A DNA stretch of 64,000 nucleotides from Microbacterium lushaniae (lineage in GTDB: Bacteria; Actinomycetota; Actinomycetes; Actinomycetales; Microbacteriaceae): positions 930,001-994,000 of the forward strand of contig NZ_CP044232.1 of the NCBI RefSeq assembly GCF_008727775.1. The letters are read 5' to 3'. The notes beneath the pieces were generated by a model. The model was not told where the DNA came from. It did not search any database and worked only from the letters and a program-made list of their open reading frames with translations. Of this stretch, positions 46,137-55,313 are shown piece by piece (position 1 is the first letter of the stretch; each line of letters begins with the position of its first letter). The position numbers were made by a program, and so were the translations under genes.

Positions 46137-48062
46137 ATGACGCGAGCCCGTCAGGACCGGCTTCTGAGCCTGCTCATGCGCGACGGGCGGTGGGCGACGG
46201 CCGCCGCGCTCGCCGACGTGCTGGGGGTCACCCCGCGCAGCATCCGCTCGTACGTGACGGCGCTGAACGCCCGCACCGGAGGGGGAACGGCCGTGGAGTC
46301 CGGACCCCTGGGGTATCGGGCCGGTCCGGATGCCGCGGCAGCGCTGCGTGCGGGGCCGGCCGCCGACGCGGGCACTCCCCGCGACCGGCTCCACACGCTC
46401 GTGCGCGCGCTGCTGGGCAGCGCAGACGGGATCGACGTCTTCGAGACCGCGGAAGCACTGCACGTGAGTCCGGCCACGCTGGAAGCCGACCTCGCCCGCG
46501 TGCGCGGGCTTCTGGGCGGCACCGAGCTGACGCTGGAGCGCTCGGCGTCGATCGCGCGGCTGCGCGGCACCGAGATGGCGCAGCGGCGCCTGCTCAGCCG
46601 CCTCGCGCACGACGAGATGGACGCCGGCTCCTTCGATCTGGAGGCACTGCGCCGCACGCTCGGCGAAGGGTCCGTCGGGGCCCAGGCCTTCGGGCCCTTC
46701 AAGGCCGACCTGGCAGCCGAGCTGAGCGCGCTGGGCTACTACGTCAACGAGTACGGCATCGGCGACGTGGTCATGCACATCGCGATCGCCGCCGACCGCA
46801 TCACCCGCGACCGCGCCATGGACCGCCCCGCCGGGGAGATGCCGGCCGCGCACGGCCAGGTCGCCGAGCTCCTGGACCGACTCGCCCGCACGCACCTGGG
46901 GGTGCAGCTGGGCGCAGGGGACCAGCAGCATCTGGCGGCGCTCGTCCTCACGCGTGTCGTGGCCCCCGGAGCCCCGGCCGCCGACGATGCGCGCACGCGG
47001 CTGGACCCGCGGGTGGAGAGTGCCGTGCGGACGGTGGTGGAGCGCGCCGCATCCGAATTCCTCGTCGACATCGCGCACGAGGGTTTCATCCTGCGCCTGG
47101 CCCTGCACGTGCAGAACCTGCTGCATCGCTCGCACGCGCAGGCGTGGTCGCGCAATCCGCTGACGCGGTCACTGAAGTCGACCTACCCGATGATCTTCGA
47201 AGTGGCGGTGTTCATCGCCAGTGAGTTGCACGAGAGCCTGGGGATCCCCATCGTCGACGACGAGATCGCCTACATCGCGATGCACGTCGGCGGACGCCTG
47301 GAGCGCAGCCGGCGCGAGGACTCGCTCCTGACGGCCACGATCGTGTGCCCGGGGTACTACGAGCTGCACGAGCTGCTGCGCTCGAGCGTGGACCGCTCGC
47401 TGGGTCAGGCGATCGAAGTGGTCGGCGTGGAGACGCGCGTGGACCCCGATTGGTCGGCGATCGACACCGACCTGATCCTCACCACGATCGACCCGCCGGC
47501 GCCGGGGGATCGGATCGTGCGGATCCAGCCGTTCCTCACCGATTCCGACGTCGACCGGGTGCAGGCCGCGGCGGCACGGATCCGGCGCGGCCGTCGTCTG
47601 CACCGCCTCCGCGCCGAGCTGGAGGGCTACTTCGACTCCTCTGCATTCGTGCGGGGTCTGGACCCGGCCGCAGGCGAGGCCGGCGTCATCCGTCAGCTCG
47701 GCGGCCTGCTCGTGCGGCAGGGCGTCATCGACGACGACTACGTCGAACGCGCGATCGAGCGCGAACGGCTCTCCTCCACGGCGTTCACCGACGCGCTGGC
47801 CGTCCCGCACGCCATGGCGATGACCGCCACCCGCACCCAGATCGCGATCGGCATCGCCGACCCGTCGATCCCATGGGGCGAGGGGCGCGTGCAGGTGGTG
47901 GCGTTCGTGGCCTTCTCCGAGGCCGACCGCGAGGCGTTCCAGACGGTGTTCGAGCAGTTCGTCGAGGTGTTCTCCGAGCGCGAGAGCGTGCAGCGCATCG
48001 TGCGGCGCGCGACGGATTTCACGGCGTTCCTCGACGAACTCGTCGCCGTCATCGACGGCTGA
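46137..48062 (+). CDS. mtlR: PRD-containing transcriptional regulator of mannitol use
   Basis: Protein of 641 aa in the BglG/MtlR activator class. In order: N-terminal HTH (RWATAAALADVLGVTPRSIR), two PRD domains (about residues 165-390) with His targets such as NEYGIGDVVMHIAIAADR and VDDEIAYIAMHVGGR, an EIIB-like domain with CPGYYELHELL, and an EIIA-like domain with AVPHAMAM. It should sense PTS phosphorylation. It diverges from the PTS operon. ATG 46137 is chosen, with GAGGAC about nine bases before; a start at 46068 is possible. Confidence 0.93.
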   Translation: MTRARQDRLLSLLMRDGRWATAAALADVLGVTPRSIRSYVTALNARTGGGTAVESGPLGYRAGPDAAAALRAGPAADAGTPRDRLHTLVRALLGSADGIDVFETAEALHVSPATLEADLARVRGLLGGTELTLERSASIARLRGTEMAQRRLLSRLAHDEMDAGSFDLEALRRTLGEGSVGAQAFGPFKADLAAELSALGYYVNEYGIGDVVMHIAIAADRITRDRAMDRPAGEMPAAHGQVAELLDRLARTHLGVQLGAGDQQHLAALVLTRVVAPGAPAADDARTRLDPRVESAVRTVVERAASEFLVDIAHEGFILRLALHVQNLLHRSHAQAWSRNPLTRSLKSTYPMIFEVAVFIASELHESLGIPIVDDEIAYIAMHVGGRLERSRREDSLLTATIVCPGYYELHELLRSSVDRSLGQAIEVVGVETRVDPDWSAIDTDLILTTIDPPAPGDRIVRIQPFLTDSDVDRVQAAAARIRRGRRLHRLRAELEGYFDSSAFVRGLDPAAGEAGVIRQLGGLLVRQGVIDDDYVERAIERERLSSTAFTDALAVPHAMAMTATRTQIAIGIADPSIPWGEGRVQVVAFVAFSEADREAFQTVFEQFVEVFSERESVQRIVRRATDFTAFLDELVAVIDG

Positions 48063-48092
48063 GCCCCGCGGGGGCGCGGCACGTGCGGTGGG

Positions 48093-48683
48093 TCAGGCCG
48101 CGCCGTCGCCGCGGTCGAGCCGCGCCTGGAGCCCACGGCGCACGGCGGGCCACTCGCCGGGGAGGATCGAGTACACCACGGTGTCGCGGAGGATCCCGTC
48201 CGGGCCCACGCGGTGATTGCGCAGGACGCCGTCCTGCTTCGCGCCGAGGCGCTGGATGGCCGCGCGGGACTGCCGGTTGTGCCAGTGGGTGCGGAACTCC
48301 ACCGCGATCGCGTCGCACTCCTGGAAGGCGTGGGCGAGCAGCAGGAGCTTCGCGGCCGTGTTCACGGCCGTGCGCTGGGCCGACAGGCCCAGCCACGTGT
48401 GGCCGATCTCGACGTGGCGGTTGGCCTGGTCGATGTTGCAGAAGGTCGTCTCGCCCACCGCGACGCCCTCGTGCACCACCGCCCATGGATTCATGACCCC
48501 CTCATCGCGCCACCGCAGGCGCCGCGCGATGTCGTCGGCGACCGCTCCCGGCGCCGGGATCGAGGTGTACCACGCGTGCTCGAGACCGCGGGCGGCCTCG
48601 GCGAGGTCGTCGGCGTGCGCGGGCGTGAGCGGCTCCAGCCGCACGTGCGCGTCCTCCAGCACCACCGGGTCGAGCAGATCCAT
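48093..48683 (-). CDS. GNAT-family N-acetyltransferase
   Basis: Protein of 196 aa of the RimL-like type, with HVEIGHTWLGLSAQRTAVNTAAKLLLL around the acetyl-CoA site and NRQSRAAIQRLGAKQDG near the C-terminus. The substrate is unknown. TAGGAT lies seven bases before the ATG, which fixes the start. It converges on mtlR. Confidence 0.9.
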   Translation of the reverse strand: MDLLDPVVLEDAHVRLEPLTPAHADDLAEAARGLEHAWYTSIPAPGAVADDIARRLRWRDEGVMNPWAVVHEGVAVGETTFCNIDQANRHVEIGHTWLGLSAQRTAVNTAAKLLLLAHAFQECDAIAVEFRTHWHNRQSRAAIQRLGAKQDGVLRNHRVGPDGILRDTVVYSILPGEWPAVRRGLQARLDRGDGAA

Positions 48684-48690
48684 GCCGCAG

Positions 48691-48696
48691 ATCCTA
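48691..48696 (-). promoter_or_regulatory. -10 box of a probable leaderless acetyltransferase gene
   Basis: TAGGAT ends seven bases before the ATG at 48683. Confidence 0.5.
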
Positions 48697-48712
48697 CCGA
48701 CGGCGCCCGCGC

Positions 48713-50395
48713 CTACCGCCGCTCCGCCAGCAGCGCCCGCGCGCCGTCGGCGAGGGCGGCCAGCCGTTCCCGGGCCTCCTGGTCGGATGACCCGTGCACG
48801 TCGAGGTACATCTTGAGCTTGGGCTCGGTGCCGCTGGGACGCACGATCAGCCGTGCGCCGTCGTCGAGCCACACGCGCAGCACGTCGCCGGGCGGCAGAT
48901 CGTCGACGCCGGTGAGCAGGTCATCGATGCGCGAGACGGCGCTGCCGCCCACGTGGGAGGGCGGGTCGGCCCGCAGCGACGCCATCATCCCGGCGATCTG
49001 CGACACGTCGGCGACCCGGATGGAGATCTGATCGCTCGCGAACGCCCCGAACTCCTCGCGCAGGTCGTCCAGCCGGCCCTGCAGGTCGGAGCCTTCGGCG
49101 CGGGCCTGGGCGGCGAGGTCGAGCAGGGCCACGACGGCGGAGATGCCGTCCTTGTCGCGCACCGTGCCGGGATTGACGAGATAGCCGAGGGCCTCCTCGA
49201 AGCCGTAGACCATCCCCGGTGCGCGGGAGATCCACTTGAATCCGGTCAGCGTCGCGTGGAAGTCCAGCCCGTAGCGCTCGGCGATGGCCTGCAGACCGGG
49301 GGAGGACACCAGCGAGCACGCGAGCGAGGCGCCCGGAACGCCCGCCGCCGCACGTGCGGCCCGGCGGCCGAGCAGGAGCCCCACCTCGTTGCCGCTGAGC
49401 CGGCGCCAGCCGCCGTCGGCGGATGCGTCGGGGATGGCGACGGCCATCCGGTCGGCATCGGGGTCGTTGGCGAGCACCAGTTCGGCCCCCACGGCCCGCG
49501 CGGTCTCGAACGCGAGGTCCATCGCGCCCGGCTCCTCGGGATTGGGGAACGCCACGGTCGGGAAGGCGCCGTCGGGTTCGATCTGCTCGGCCACGACGGT
49601 CGGCTCGGGGTAGCCGGCGGTGGCCAGGATGGCCCGGAGGGTCTCCCACCCGACGCCGTGCATGGCGGTGTACACCCACTTCAGCCCGGCCGCGCCGGCG
49701 GTGGCCGGCGCGACGGCGGCGGTGGCTGCGACGTAGGCGTCCACGACCTCCTCGGCCGCGTTGGCGTAGCCGACCGAGCGGGGGATCGTGCCGATGTCGC
49801 CGCGATCGGCGACGGCCTGGATGTGCGCGGCGATCTCGGCGTCGGCGGGCGAGACGATCTGCGCGCCGTCGTCGGCCCCGCCGAGGTACACCTTGTACCC
49901 GTTGTCCTGCGGGGGGTTGTGGCTCGCGGTCACCATGACGCCGGCGGCGGCGCCGAGGTGGCGGACGGCGAAGGCGAGCACGGGGGTCGGCAGCATCCGC
50001 GGCAGCAGCACGGCGTGCAGCCCCGCGCCGGCGAAGATCTCCGCGGAGTCGCGCGCGAACACGTCGGAGTTGCGCCGTCCGTCGTAGCCGACCACCACGA
50101 CGGGGGTCTCGCCGGGCGTCGACCGCTCGCGGAGGTAGGCGGCGAGACCGGCGGCGGCCTGGGCCACCAGCACGCGGTTCATGCGGTTCGGTCCCGCCCC
50201 CAGCGCACCGCGCAGCCCTGCCGTCCCGAACGCGAGCCGGTGCGAGAACCGATCCAGCAGCTCCGAGGCGGCCGTGGCGTCGTCGGCCTGTGCCTGGGCG
50301 ATCAGGTGACTCAGCTCGTCGCGCGTCTGCGGGTCGGGGTCCTGCGCGAGCCATGCCCGCGCGGCGGCGAACAGCTCCTCCGGGACGCCGTTCAC
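48713..50395 (-). CDS. Phospho-sugar mutase (phosphomannomutase/phosphopentomutase-like)
   Basis: Alpha-D-phosphohexomutase family, 560 aa. The phosphoserine is in VTASHNPPQDNGYKVY, the metal loop is DPDADRMAVA, the sugar loop GFEEALGY and the phosphate site RPSGTEPKLKMY. Members of this PmmB-like group are often next to purine nucleoside phosphorylase, as here, and may interconvert pentose phosphates. The GTG start overlaps the phosphorylase stop (GTGA), which supports a role in using the ribose-1-phosphate it releases. Confidence 0.93.
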   Translation of the reverse strand: MNGVPEELFAAARAWLAQDPDPQTRDELSHLIAQAQADDATAASELLDRFSHRLAFGTAGLRGALGAGPNRMNRVLVAQAAAGLAAYLRERSTPGETPVVVVGYDGRRNSDVFARDSAEIFAGAGLHAVLLPRMLPTPVLAFAVRHLGAAAGVMVTASHNPPQDNGYKVYLGGADDGAQIVSPADAEIAAHIQAVADRGDIGTIPRSVGYANAAEEVVDAYVAATAAVAPATAGAAGLKWVYTAMHGVGWETLRAILATAGYPEPTVVAEQIEPDGAFPTVAFPNPEEPGAMDLAFETARAVGAELVLANDPDADRMAVAIPDASADGGWRRLSGNEVGLLLGRRAARAAAGVPGASLACSLVSSPGLQAIAERYGLDFHATLTGFKWISRAPGMVYGFEEALGYLVNPGTVRDKDGISAVVALLDLAAQARAEGSDLQGRLDDLREEFGAFASDQISIRVADVSQIAGMMASLRADPPSHVGGSAVSRIDDLLTGVDDLPPGDVLRVWLDDGARLIVRPSGTEPKLKMYLDVHGSSDQEARERLAALADGARALLAERR

Positions 50396-51225
50396 AGCGC
50401 CTCGATGATGCGGGCCAGCAGGGAGGAGATCACCGGCTCGGCCTCGCGCCCGGCCTCGAGCACCTCCTCGTGGCTGAGGGGCGTGGTCTGGATGCCGGCG
50501 GCGAGGTTCGTCACGAGCGACATGCCGAGGATCTCCATTCCCGCCTCGCGCGCGGCGATGGCCTCCAGCGCCGTGGACATCCCGACGATGTGACCGCCGA
50601 TGGTCTTGGCCATCTGCACCTCCGCGGGGGTCTCGTAGTGCGGGCCGCGGAACTGGCAGTACACCCCCTCATCCAGTGCAGGGTCGATCTGCCGGGCGAG
50701 GTCCCGCAGGCGCGCGGAGTACAGGTCGGTCAGGTCGATGAAGGTGGCCCCCTCCAGGGGCGAGGCGGCGGTGAGGTTGATGTGGTCGCTGATGAGCACG
50801 GGCTGGCCGGGGCGCCACGTCTCGCGGATGCCCCCGGCGCCGTTGGTGAGCACCATCGTGCGGGCCCCGGTGGCCGCTGCCGTGCGCACGCTGTGCACCA
50901 CGCGGCGGACGCCATGGCCCTCGTAGAAGTGGGTGCGGGCGCCGATCACGAGCACGTGACGGCCCGCGGGGGTTCGGACGCTCCGCAGCGTCCCGACGTG
51001 GCCGGCCAGGGCGGGCCTGCTGAAGCCGGTGACCTCGTCGGCGGGAACGGTGGCGACGGTCTCGCCGAGCAGATCGGCGGCCCTGCCCCATCCGCTTCCC
51101 AGGGTCACGGCGATGTCGTGGCGCTCGACGCCGGTCAGGCGCGCGATGTCGGCGGCGGCCTGTGCGGCGATCTCGAACGGATCGGCGGTGGGCTCGTCGA
51201 GGGGGTTCCCCGCTGTGTGTGGCAT
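50392..51225 (-). CDS. Purine-nucleoside phosphorylase
   Basis: Trimeric-class phosphorylase, 277 aa, splitting inosine/guanosine to base and ribose-1-phosphate. Motifs are VTLGSGWGRA, ARTHFYEGHG, TNGAGGI and SDHINLTAASPL, with the substrate-site GMSTALEAIAAR. It is the first gene of a two-gene operon with the mutase. TAGAGT lies six bases upstream. In mycobacteria the orthologue is named deoD. Confidence 0.95.
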   Translation of the reverse strand: MPHTAGNPLDEPTADPFEIAAQAAADIARLTGVERHDIAVTLGSGWGRAADLLGETVATVPADEVTGFSRPALAGHVGTLRSVRTPAGRHVLVIGARTHFYEGHGVRRVVHSVRTAAATGARTMVLTNGAGGIRETWRPGQPVLISDHINLTAASPLEGATFIDLTDLYSARLRDLARQIDPALDEGVYCQFRGPHYETPAEVQMAKTIGGHIVGMSTALEAIAAREAGMEILGMSLVTNLAAGIQTTPLSHEEVLEAGREAEPVISSLLARIIEAL

Positions 51226-51231
51226 CCCCCC

Positions 51232-51237
51232 ACTCTA
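51232..51237 (-). promoter_or_regulatory. -10 box of the probable leaderless phosphorylase operon
   Basis: TAGAGT ends six bases before the ATG at 51225. Confidence 0.5.
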
Positions 51238-51301
51238 GGAACGAGCGCACCGCGGTGCCACACGGACGGCGCGGGGCACGGAACCAGACAGAATGGATGC
51301 C

Positions 51302-52753
51302 ATGTCCCTCAGCTTCGAGCGCACCCAGAGCGTCGCCATCCTCGGTGGCGGACCCGGCGGCTACGAGGCGGCGCTGGCAGCCGCGCAGCTCGGCGCGGAG
51401 GTCACCGTCGTCGAACGGCAGGGCATCGGCGGCGCCGCCGTCATCACCGACGTCGTGCCGTCCAAGACCCTCATCGCCACGGCGGACGCCGCCGTGGCGA
51501 TCGCGGGAGCGAGCGACCTGGGCGTGCAGGTGTTCGCCAAGGACGGCGACGGACGGCCGCTGACCCCCCAGGTCGCGGTGAACATGGCAGCCGTCAACCG
51601 CCGCGTGCTCTCCCTCGCCCGGCAGCAGTCCGAGGACATGCGCGCCGCGCTCGTGGAGGCCGGCGTCCGCGTGATCTCGGGGCACGGCCGCCTCGACGGC
51701 GATTCGGCGGTGATCGTCTCGAACGAGGCCGGCGGCACCGACTTCGACCGCGTCGAGGCCGACACCCTCGTGGTGTCGGTGGGGGCGTCGCCGCGGGAGC
51801 TCCCCTCCGCGCGCCCCGACGGCGAACGCATCCTGACGTGGACGCAGCTGTACGACATGCGTGCGCTCCCCAAGCACCTCATCGTCGTGGGATCGGGCGT
51901 CACCGGGGCGGAGTTCGCCTCGGCGTACATGAACCTCGGCGCCCAGGTGACGCTGGTCTCCAGCCGCGACCAGGTGCTGCCGGGGGAGGACCCGGACGCC
52001 GCGGCGGTGCTGGAGAACGTCTTCCGCCGCGGCGGCATGACGGTGCTGTCCAAGTCGCGCGCGCAGAGCGTCGTGAACACCGGCGACGGCGTCGTGGTGA
52101 CCCTCTCCGACGGGCGCACGGTGGAGGGCAGCCACTGCCTCCTGGCCGTGGGCGCCGTGCCGAACACCGCCGGCATCGGCCTGGAGGAGGCCGGGGTGCA
52201 GCTCACCGATTCCGGGCACATCCAGGTCAACCGCGTCGCCCGCACGTCGGTGCCCAACATCTACGCCGCCGGCGACTGCACGACGTTCGTGCCGCTGGCC
52301 TCGGTGGCCTCGATGCAGGGGCGCACGGCCGTCTTCCACGCGCTGGGGGATGTCGTAATCCCGCTGGAGCGCCGCCGGATCGCGGCGAACATCTTCACCG
52401 CTCCCGAGATCGCCACCGTGGGATGGACCGAGCAGGACATCGCCGACGGCCGCATCAACGGCATCGTGCGCAAGCTCCCGCTCTCGGCCAACCCGCGCGC
52501 GAAGATGCAGCGCATCACCGATGGCTTCGTCAAGGTGATCGCGCGACAGGGCAGCGGTACCGTCATCGGCGGCGTCATCGTCGCCCCCCGCGCGTCTGAG
52601 CTGATCTACCCGCTCGCGATCGCCGTGGAACGGCGCCTCACGGTCGACCAGGTCTCCCGCGTCTTCGCGGTGTACCCGTCGCTGTCGGGCAGCATCACCG
52701 ATGCCACGCGGGCGATGCACATCGTCGATCGTCAGGACGTCGAGGAGGCCTGA
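51302..52753 (+). CDS. lpdA: NAD(P)H-quinone dehydrogenase, LpdA-type flavoprotein
   Basis: 483-aa member of the flavoprotein disulfide reductase family. FAD motif GGGPGGYEAAL and NAD motif VVGSGVTGAEFA are clear, but the site that normally holds the redox CxxxxC reads GGAAVITDVVPSKTL, without cysteines. Mycobacterial LpdA (Rv3303c) shares this and reduces quinones, so it is not a lipoamide dehydrogenase. The ATG at 51293 is also possible; a CAGAAT box seven bases before 51302 favours the shorter form. Confidence 0.92.
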   Translation: MSLSFERTQSVAILGGGPGGYEAALAAAQLGAEVTVVERQGIGGAAVITDVVPSKTLIATADAAVAIAGASDLGVQVFAKDGDGRPLTPQVAVNMAAVNRRVLSLARQQSEDMRAALVEAGVRVISGHGRLDGDSAVIVSNEAGGTDFDRVEADTLVVSVGASPRELPSARPDGERILTWTQLYDMRALPKHLIVVGSGVTGAEFASAYMNLGAQVTLVSSRDQVLPGEDPDAAAVLENVFRRGGMTVLSKSRAQSVVNTGDGVVVTLSDGRTVEGSHCLLAVGAVPNTAGIGLEEAGVQLTDSGHIQVNRVARTSVPNIYAAGDCTTFVPLASVASMQGRTAVFHALGDVVIPLERRRIAANIFTAPEIATVGWTEQDIADGRINGIVRKLPLSANPRAKMQRITDGFVKVIARQGSGTVIGGVIVAPRASELIYPLAIAVERRLTVDQVSRVFAVYPSLSGSITDATRAMHIVDRQDVEEA

Positions 52754-52775
52754 CCCGCCGCATCCGGGGCCGGCG

Positions 52776-54542
52776 TCAGGCGATCGTCAGGAGGAGGTGA
52801 CCGGCGGCCACCGTCGTGCCGGGGGCGGCGTCGATGAGGCCGACGATGCCGTCCTTGTGCGCCTGGATCGGCTGCTCCATCTTCATCGCCTCCAGCACGA
52901 CCACCAGGTCGCCCTGCACGACCGACTGACCCACCTCGACGGCGACCTTGACGATCGTGGCCTGCATGGGGGCCTTCACGGCGTCGCCGGTCGCCCCCGT
53001 GACGGCCGCTGCCCCGTGCGAGCGCCGTGACGGCGGGACCGCCGCGGGGCGACCGGGGGCGTGCGGGGCGGTGGCGATGCGTTCGGGGAGGTTGACCTCG
53101 AGGCGCTTGCCTCCCACCTCCACGACGACGGTGTGACGCGCCGGCGCAGCGACGACAGGCTCGGGCTCGCCGTCCCACGGCGGGATGTCGTTGTCGAACT
53201 CGGTCTCGATCCAGCGCGTGAACACCCCGAACCGCCCGTCCTCGGCCGTGAAGGCGGGGTCGCGCACGACACGGCGATGGAAGGGCAGCACGGTGGGGAG
53301 GCCGGCGACTTCGAATTCGTCCAGCGCCCGGCGTGCGCGCTCCAGCGCCTGGGCGCGGTCGCGGCCGGTGACGATGATCTTCGCCAGCAGCGAGTCGAAC
53401 GACCCGGACACGGTGTCGCCGGCGGTCACGCCCGAGTCCAGGCGGAGGCCGGGGCCGCCGAAGGTCTTGAAGACGTGGATGGGGCCGGCCTGCGGGAGGA
53501 AGCCGCGTCCGGGGTCCTCGCCGTTGATGCGGAACTCGATCGAGTGACCCACCGGCTCGGGGTCGTCGTAGCCGAGCTCTGCGCCCTCGGCGAGGCGGAA
53601 CTGCTCGCGCACGAGGTCGATCCCGGTGACCTCCTCGGACACGGGGTGCTCCACCTGCAGACGCGTGTTCACCTCGAGGAAGGAGATCGTCCCGTCGGCG
53701 CCGATGAGGAACTCGCACGTCCCCGCGCCCACGTAGCCCACCTCGCGGAGGATGGCCTTGGACGCGCTGTAGAGGATGTCGTTCTGCTCCGCGGTGAGGA
53801 ACGGCGCCGGCGCCTCCTCCACGAGCTTCTGGTGGCGTCGCTGCAGCGAGCAGTCGCGCGTGGAGATCACCACGACGTTGCCGGCGGCATCCGCCAAGCA
53901 CTGCGTCTCGACATGCCTCGGGCGGTCGAGGTACTTCTCGACGAAGCACTCGCCTCGCCCGAACGCGGTGACCGCCTCGCGCGTGGCGGACTCGAACTGC
54001 TCGGGCACTTCTTCCAGGGTGCGGGCGACCTTCAGACCCCGTCCGCCGCCGCCGAAGGCGGCCTTGATGGCGATGGGCAGTCCGACGAGCTCGGCGAAGG
54101 CCACGACCTCGTCGGCGCCGGCGACCGGGCCCGGCGTCCCCGGGGCCAGCGGGGCGCCCACCTTCTCGGCGACGTGGCGGGCGGTGACCTTGTCGCCGAG
54201 CGCCTCGATGGCCTCCGGCGACGGGCCGATCCAGGTCAGCCCTGCCGCGATGACGGCGCGGGCGAAGCCGGCGTTCTCGGCGAGGAACCCGTAGCCGGGG
54301 TGCACGGCGTCGGCGCCGGAGCGCCGCGCTATCGAGAGGATCTTCTCGATCGACAGGTAGGTCTCGGCGCTGGTGGCCCCCGACAGGGCGTACGCCTCGT
54401 CGGCGAGGCGGGCGTGGAGGGCGTCGCGATCCTGGTCGGCGTACACGGCCACGCTGGCGCGACCGGAGTCGCGCGCGGCACGGATGATTCGAACAGCGAT
54501 CTCGCCGCGGTTCGCGACCAGCACCTTGGCGATTTCCGGCAT
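52776..54542 (-). CDS. accA3: Acetyl/propionyl-CoA carboxylase alpha subunit (biotin carboxylase + BCCP)
   Basis: 588-aa biotin-carrying subunit. An N-terminal biotin carboxylase ([22 protein letters not shown]-grasp with [11 protein letters not shown]) is followed by a biotinyl domain with EAMKMEQPI near the C-terminus. It works with the carboxyltransferase and epsilon subunits encoded near 60-61.8 kb. The start is fixed by TAGGCT seven bases upstream. Confidence 0.95.
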   Translation of the reverse strand: MPEIAKVLVANRGEIAVRIIRAARDSGRASVAVYADQDRDALHARLADEAYALSGATSAETYLSIEKILSIARRSGADAVHPGYGFLAENAGFARAVIAAGLTWIGPSPEAIEALGDKVTARHVAEKVGAPLAPGTPGPVAGADEVVAFAELVGLPIAIKAAFGGGGRGLKVARTLEEVPEQFESATREAVTAFGRGECFVEKYLDRPRHVETQCLADAAGNVVVISTRDCSLQRRHQKLVEEAPAPFLTAEQNDILYSASKAILREVGYVGAGTCEFLIGADGTISFLEVNTRLQVEHPVSEEVTGIDLVREQFRLAEGAELGYDDPEPVGHSIEFRINGEDPGRGFLPQAGPIHVFKTFGGPGLRLDSGVTAGDTVSGSFDSLLAKIIVTGRDRAQALERARRALDEFEVAGLPTVLPFHRRVVRDPAFTAEDGRFGVFTRWIETEFDNDIPPWDGEPEPVVAAPARHTVVVEVGGKRLEVNLPERIATAPHAPGRPAAVPPSRRSHGAAAVTGATGDAVKAPMQATIVKVAVEVGQSVVQGDLVVVLEAMKMEQPIQAHKDGIVGLIDAAPGTTVAAGHLLLTIA

Positions 54543-54549
54543 GGGTGTC

Positions 54550-54555
54550 AGCCTA
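54550..54555 (-). promoter_or_regulatory. -10 box of leaderless accA3
   Basis: TAGGCT ends seven bases before the ATG at 54542. Confidence 0.55.
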
Positions 54556-54620
54556 CTCACGCCCCGTGGTGCCCTTTTGCGCCACCTGCACAAGAAACCG
54601 CCGAGAACGTGTGGGGGAGT

Positions 54621-55277
54621 CTACGAAGTGGTCGCGCGGTTCCACAGCGCGGTCCACTCCCCGCCGAGGTCGCGGATGAGGCCGCGCACCGTCGACAGCG
54701 ACATGCCGACGACCGTGGAGGGGTCGCCCTCGACCCGCTCGATGAACGCGCCGCCCAGGCTGTCGACCGTGAAGGCGCCCGCCACGTGCAGCGGCTCGCC
54801 GGTGGCGACGTACGCGGCGATCTCGTCGTCGGTGACGTCGCCGCGGAAGGTCACCGACGCCTCGGCGACCGCGTGCGCCTCCACGGCCGGCGAGCCCGGG
54901 CCCAGCCGGATGACGCTGTGCCCGGAGTGCAGCACGCCCGTGCGTCCCCGCATCGCCCGCCAGCGGGCGGCCGCCGCATCCGGCGTGTACGGCTTTCCGA
55001 GGATCTCGCCGTCGAGTTCGAACATCGAGTCGCCTCCCACGACGAACCCGGCGAAGTCGGATTCGGCATCGGCCAGCCGCGCCGCCACGTCGGCGGCCTT
55101 GCGGCGCGCCAGCAGCAGCACGTGCTCGGCAGGCGGCAGACGCCGCCCCTCGGCCCGTTCGGTGTCGGCGATCACCGCATCCTCGTCCACGTCGGGCGCG
55201 AGCGTCCGCGGCTCGATCCCGGCCTGCCGCAGGAGCTGGAGACGGGCGGGCGAGGTGGAGGCCAGGCACACGTGCAT
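54621..55277 (-). CDS. maf: Maf-family nucleotide pyrophosphatase
   Basis: Hydrolyses non-canonical or methylated nucleoside triphosphates. The 218-aa protein has the N-terminal motif LASTSPARLQLLRQAG and the central GGDSMFELDGEILGKP. The longer open frame to 56597 is antisense to the RNA methyltransferase gene. TACCGT lies six bases before the ATG. Maf genes sit beside accE/accD in many actinobacteria. Confidence 0.93.
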   Translation of the reverse strand: MHVCLASTSPARLQLLRQAGIEPRTLAPDVDEDAVIADTERAEGRRLPPAEHVLLLARRKAADVAARLADAESDFAGFVVGGDSMFELDGEILGKPYTPDAAAARWRAMRGRTGVLHSGHSVIRLGPGSPAVEAHAVAEASVTFRGDVTDDEIAAYVATGEPLHVAGAFTVDSLGGAFIERVEGDPSTVVGMSLSTVRGLIRDLGGEWTALWNRATTS

Positions 55278-55283
55278 GCTCAC

Positions 55284-55289
55284 ACGGTA
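55284..55289 (-). promoter_or_regulatory. -10 box of a probable leaderless maf
   Basis: TACCGT ends six bases before the ATG at 55277. Confidence 0.45.
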
Positions 55290-55313
55290 GCCGCCGCGTG
55301 AAAGGCTGGCGGG

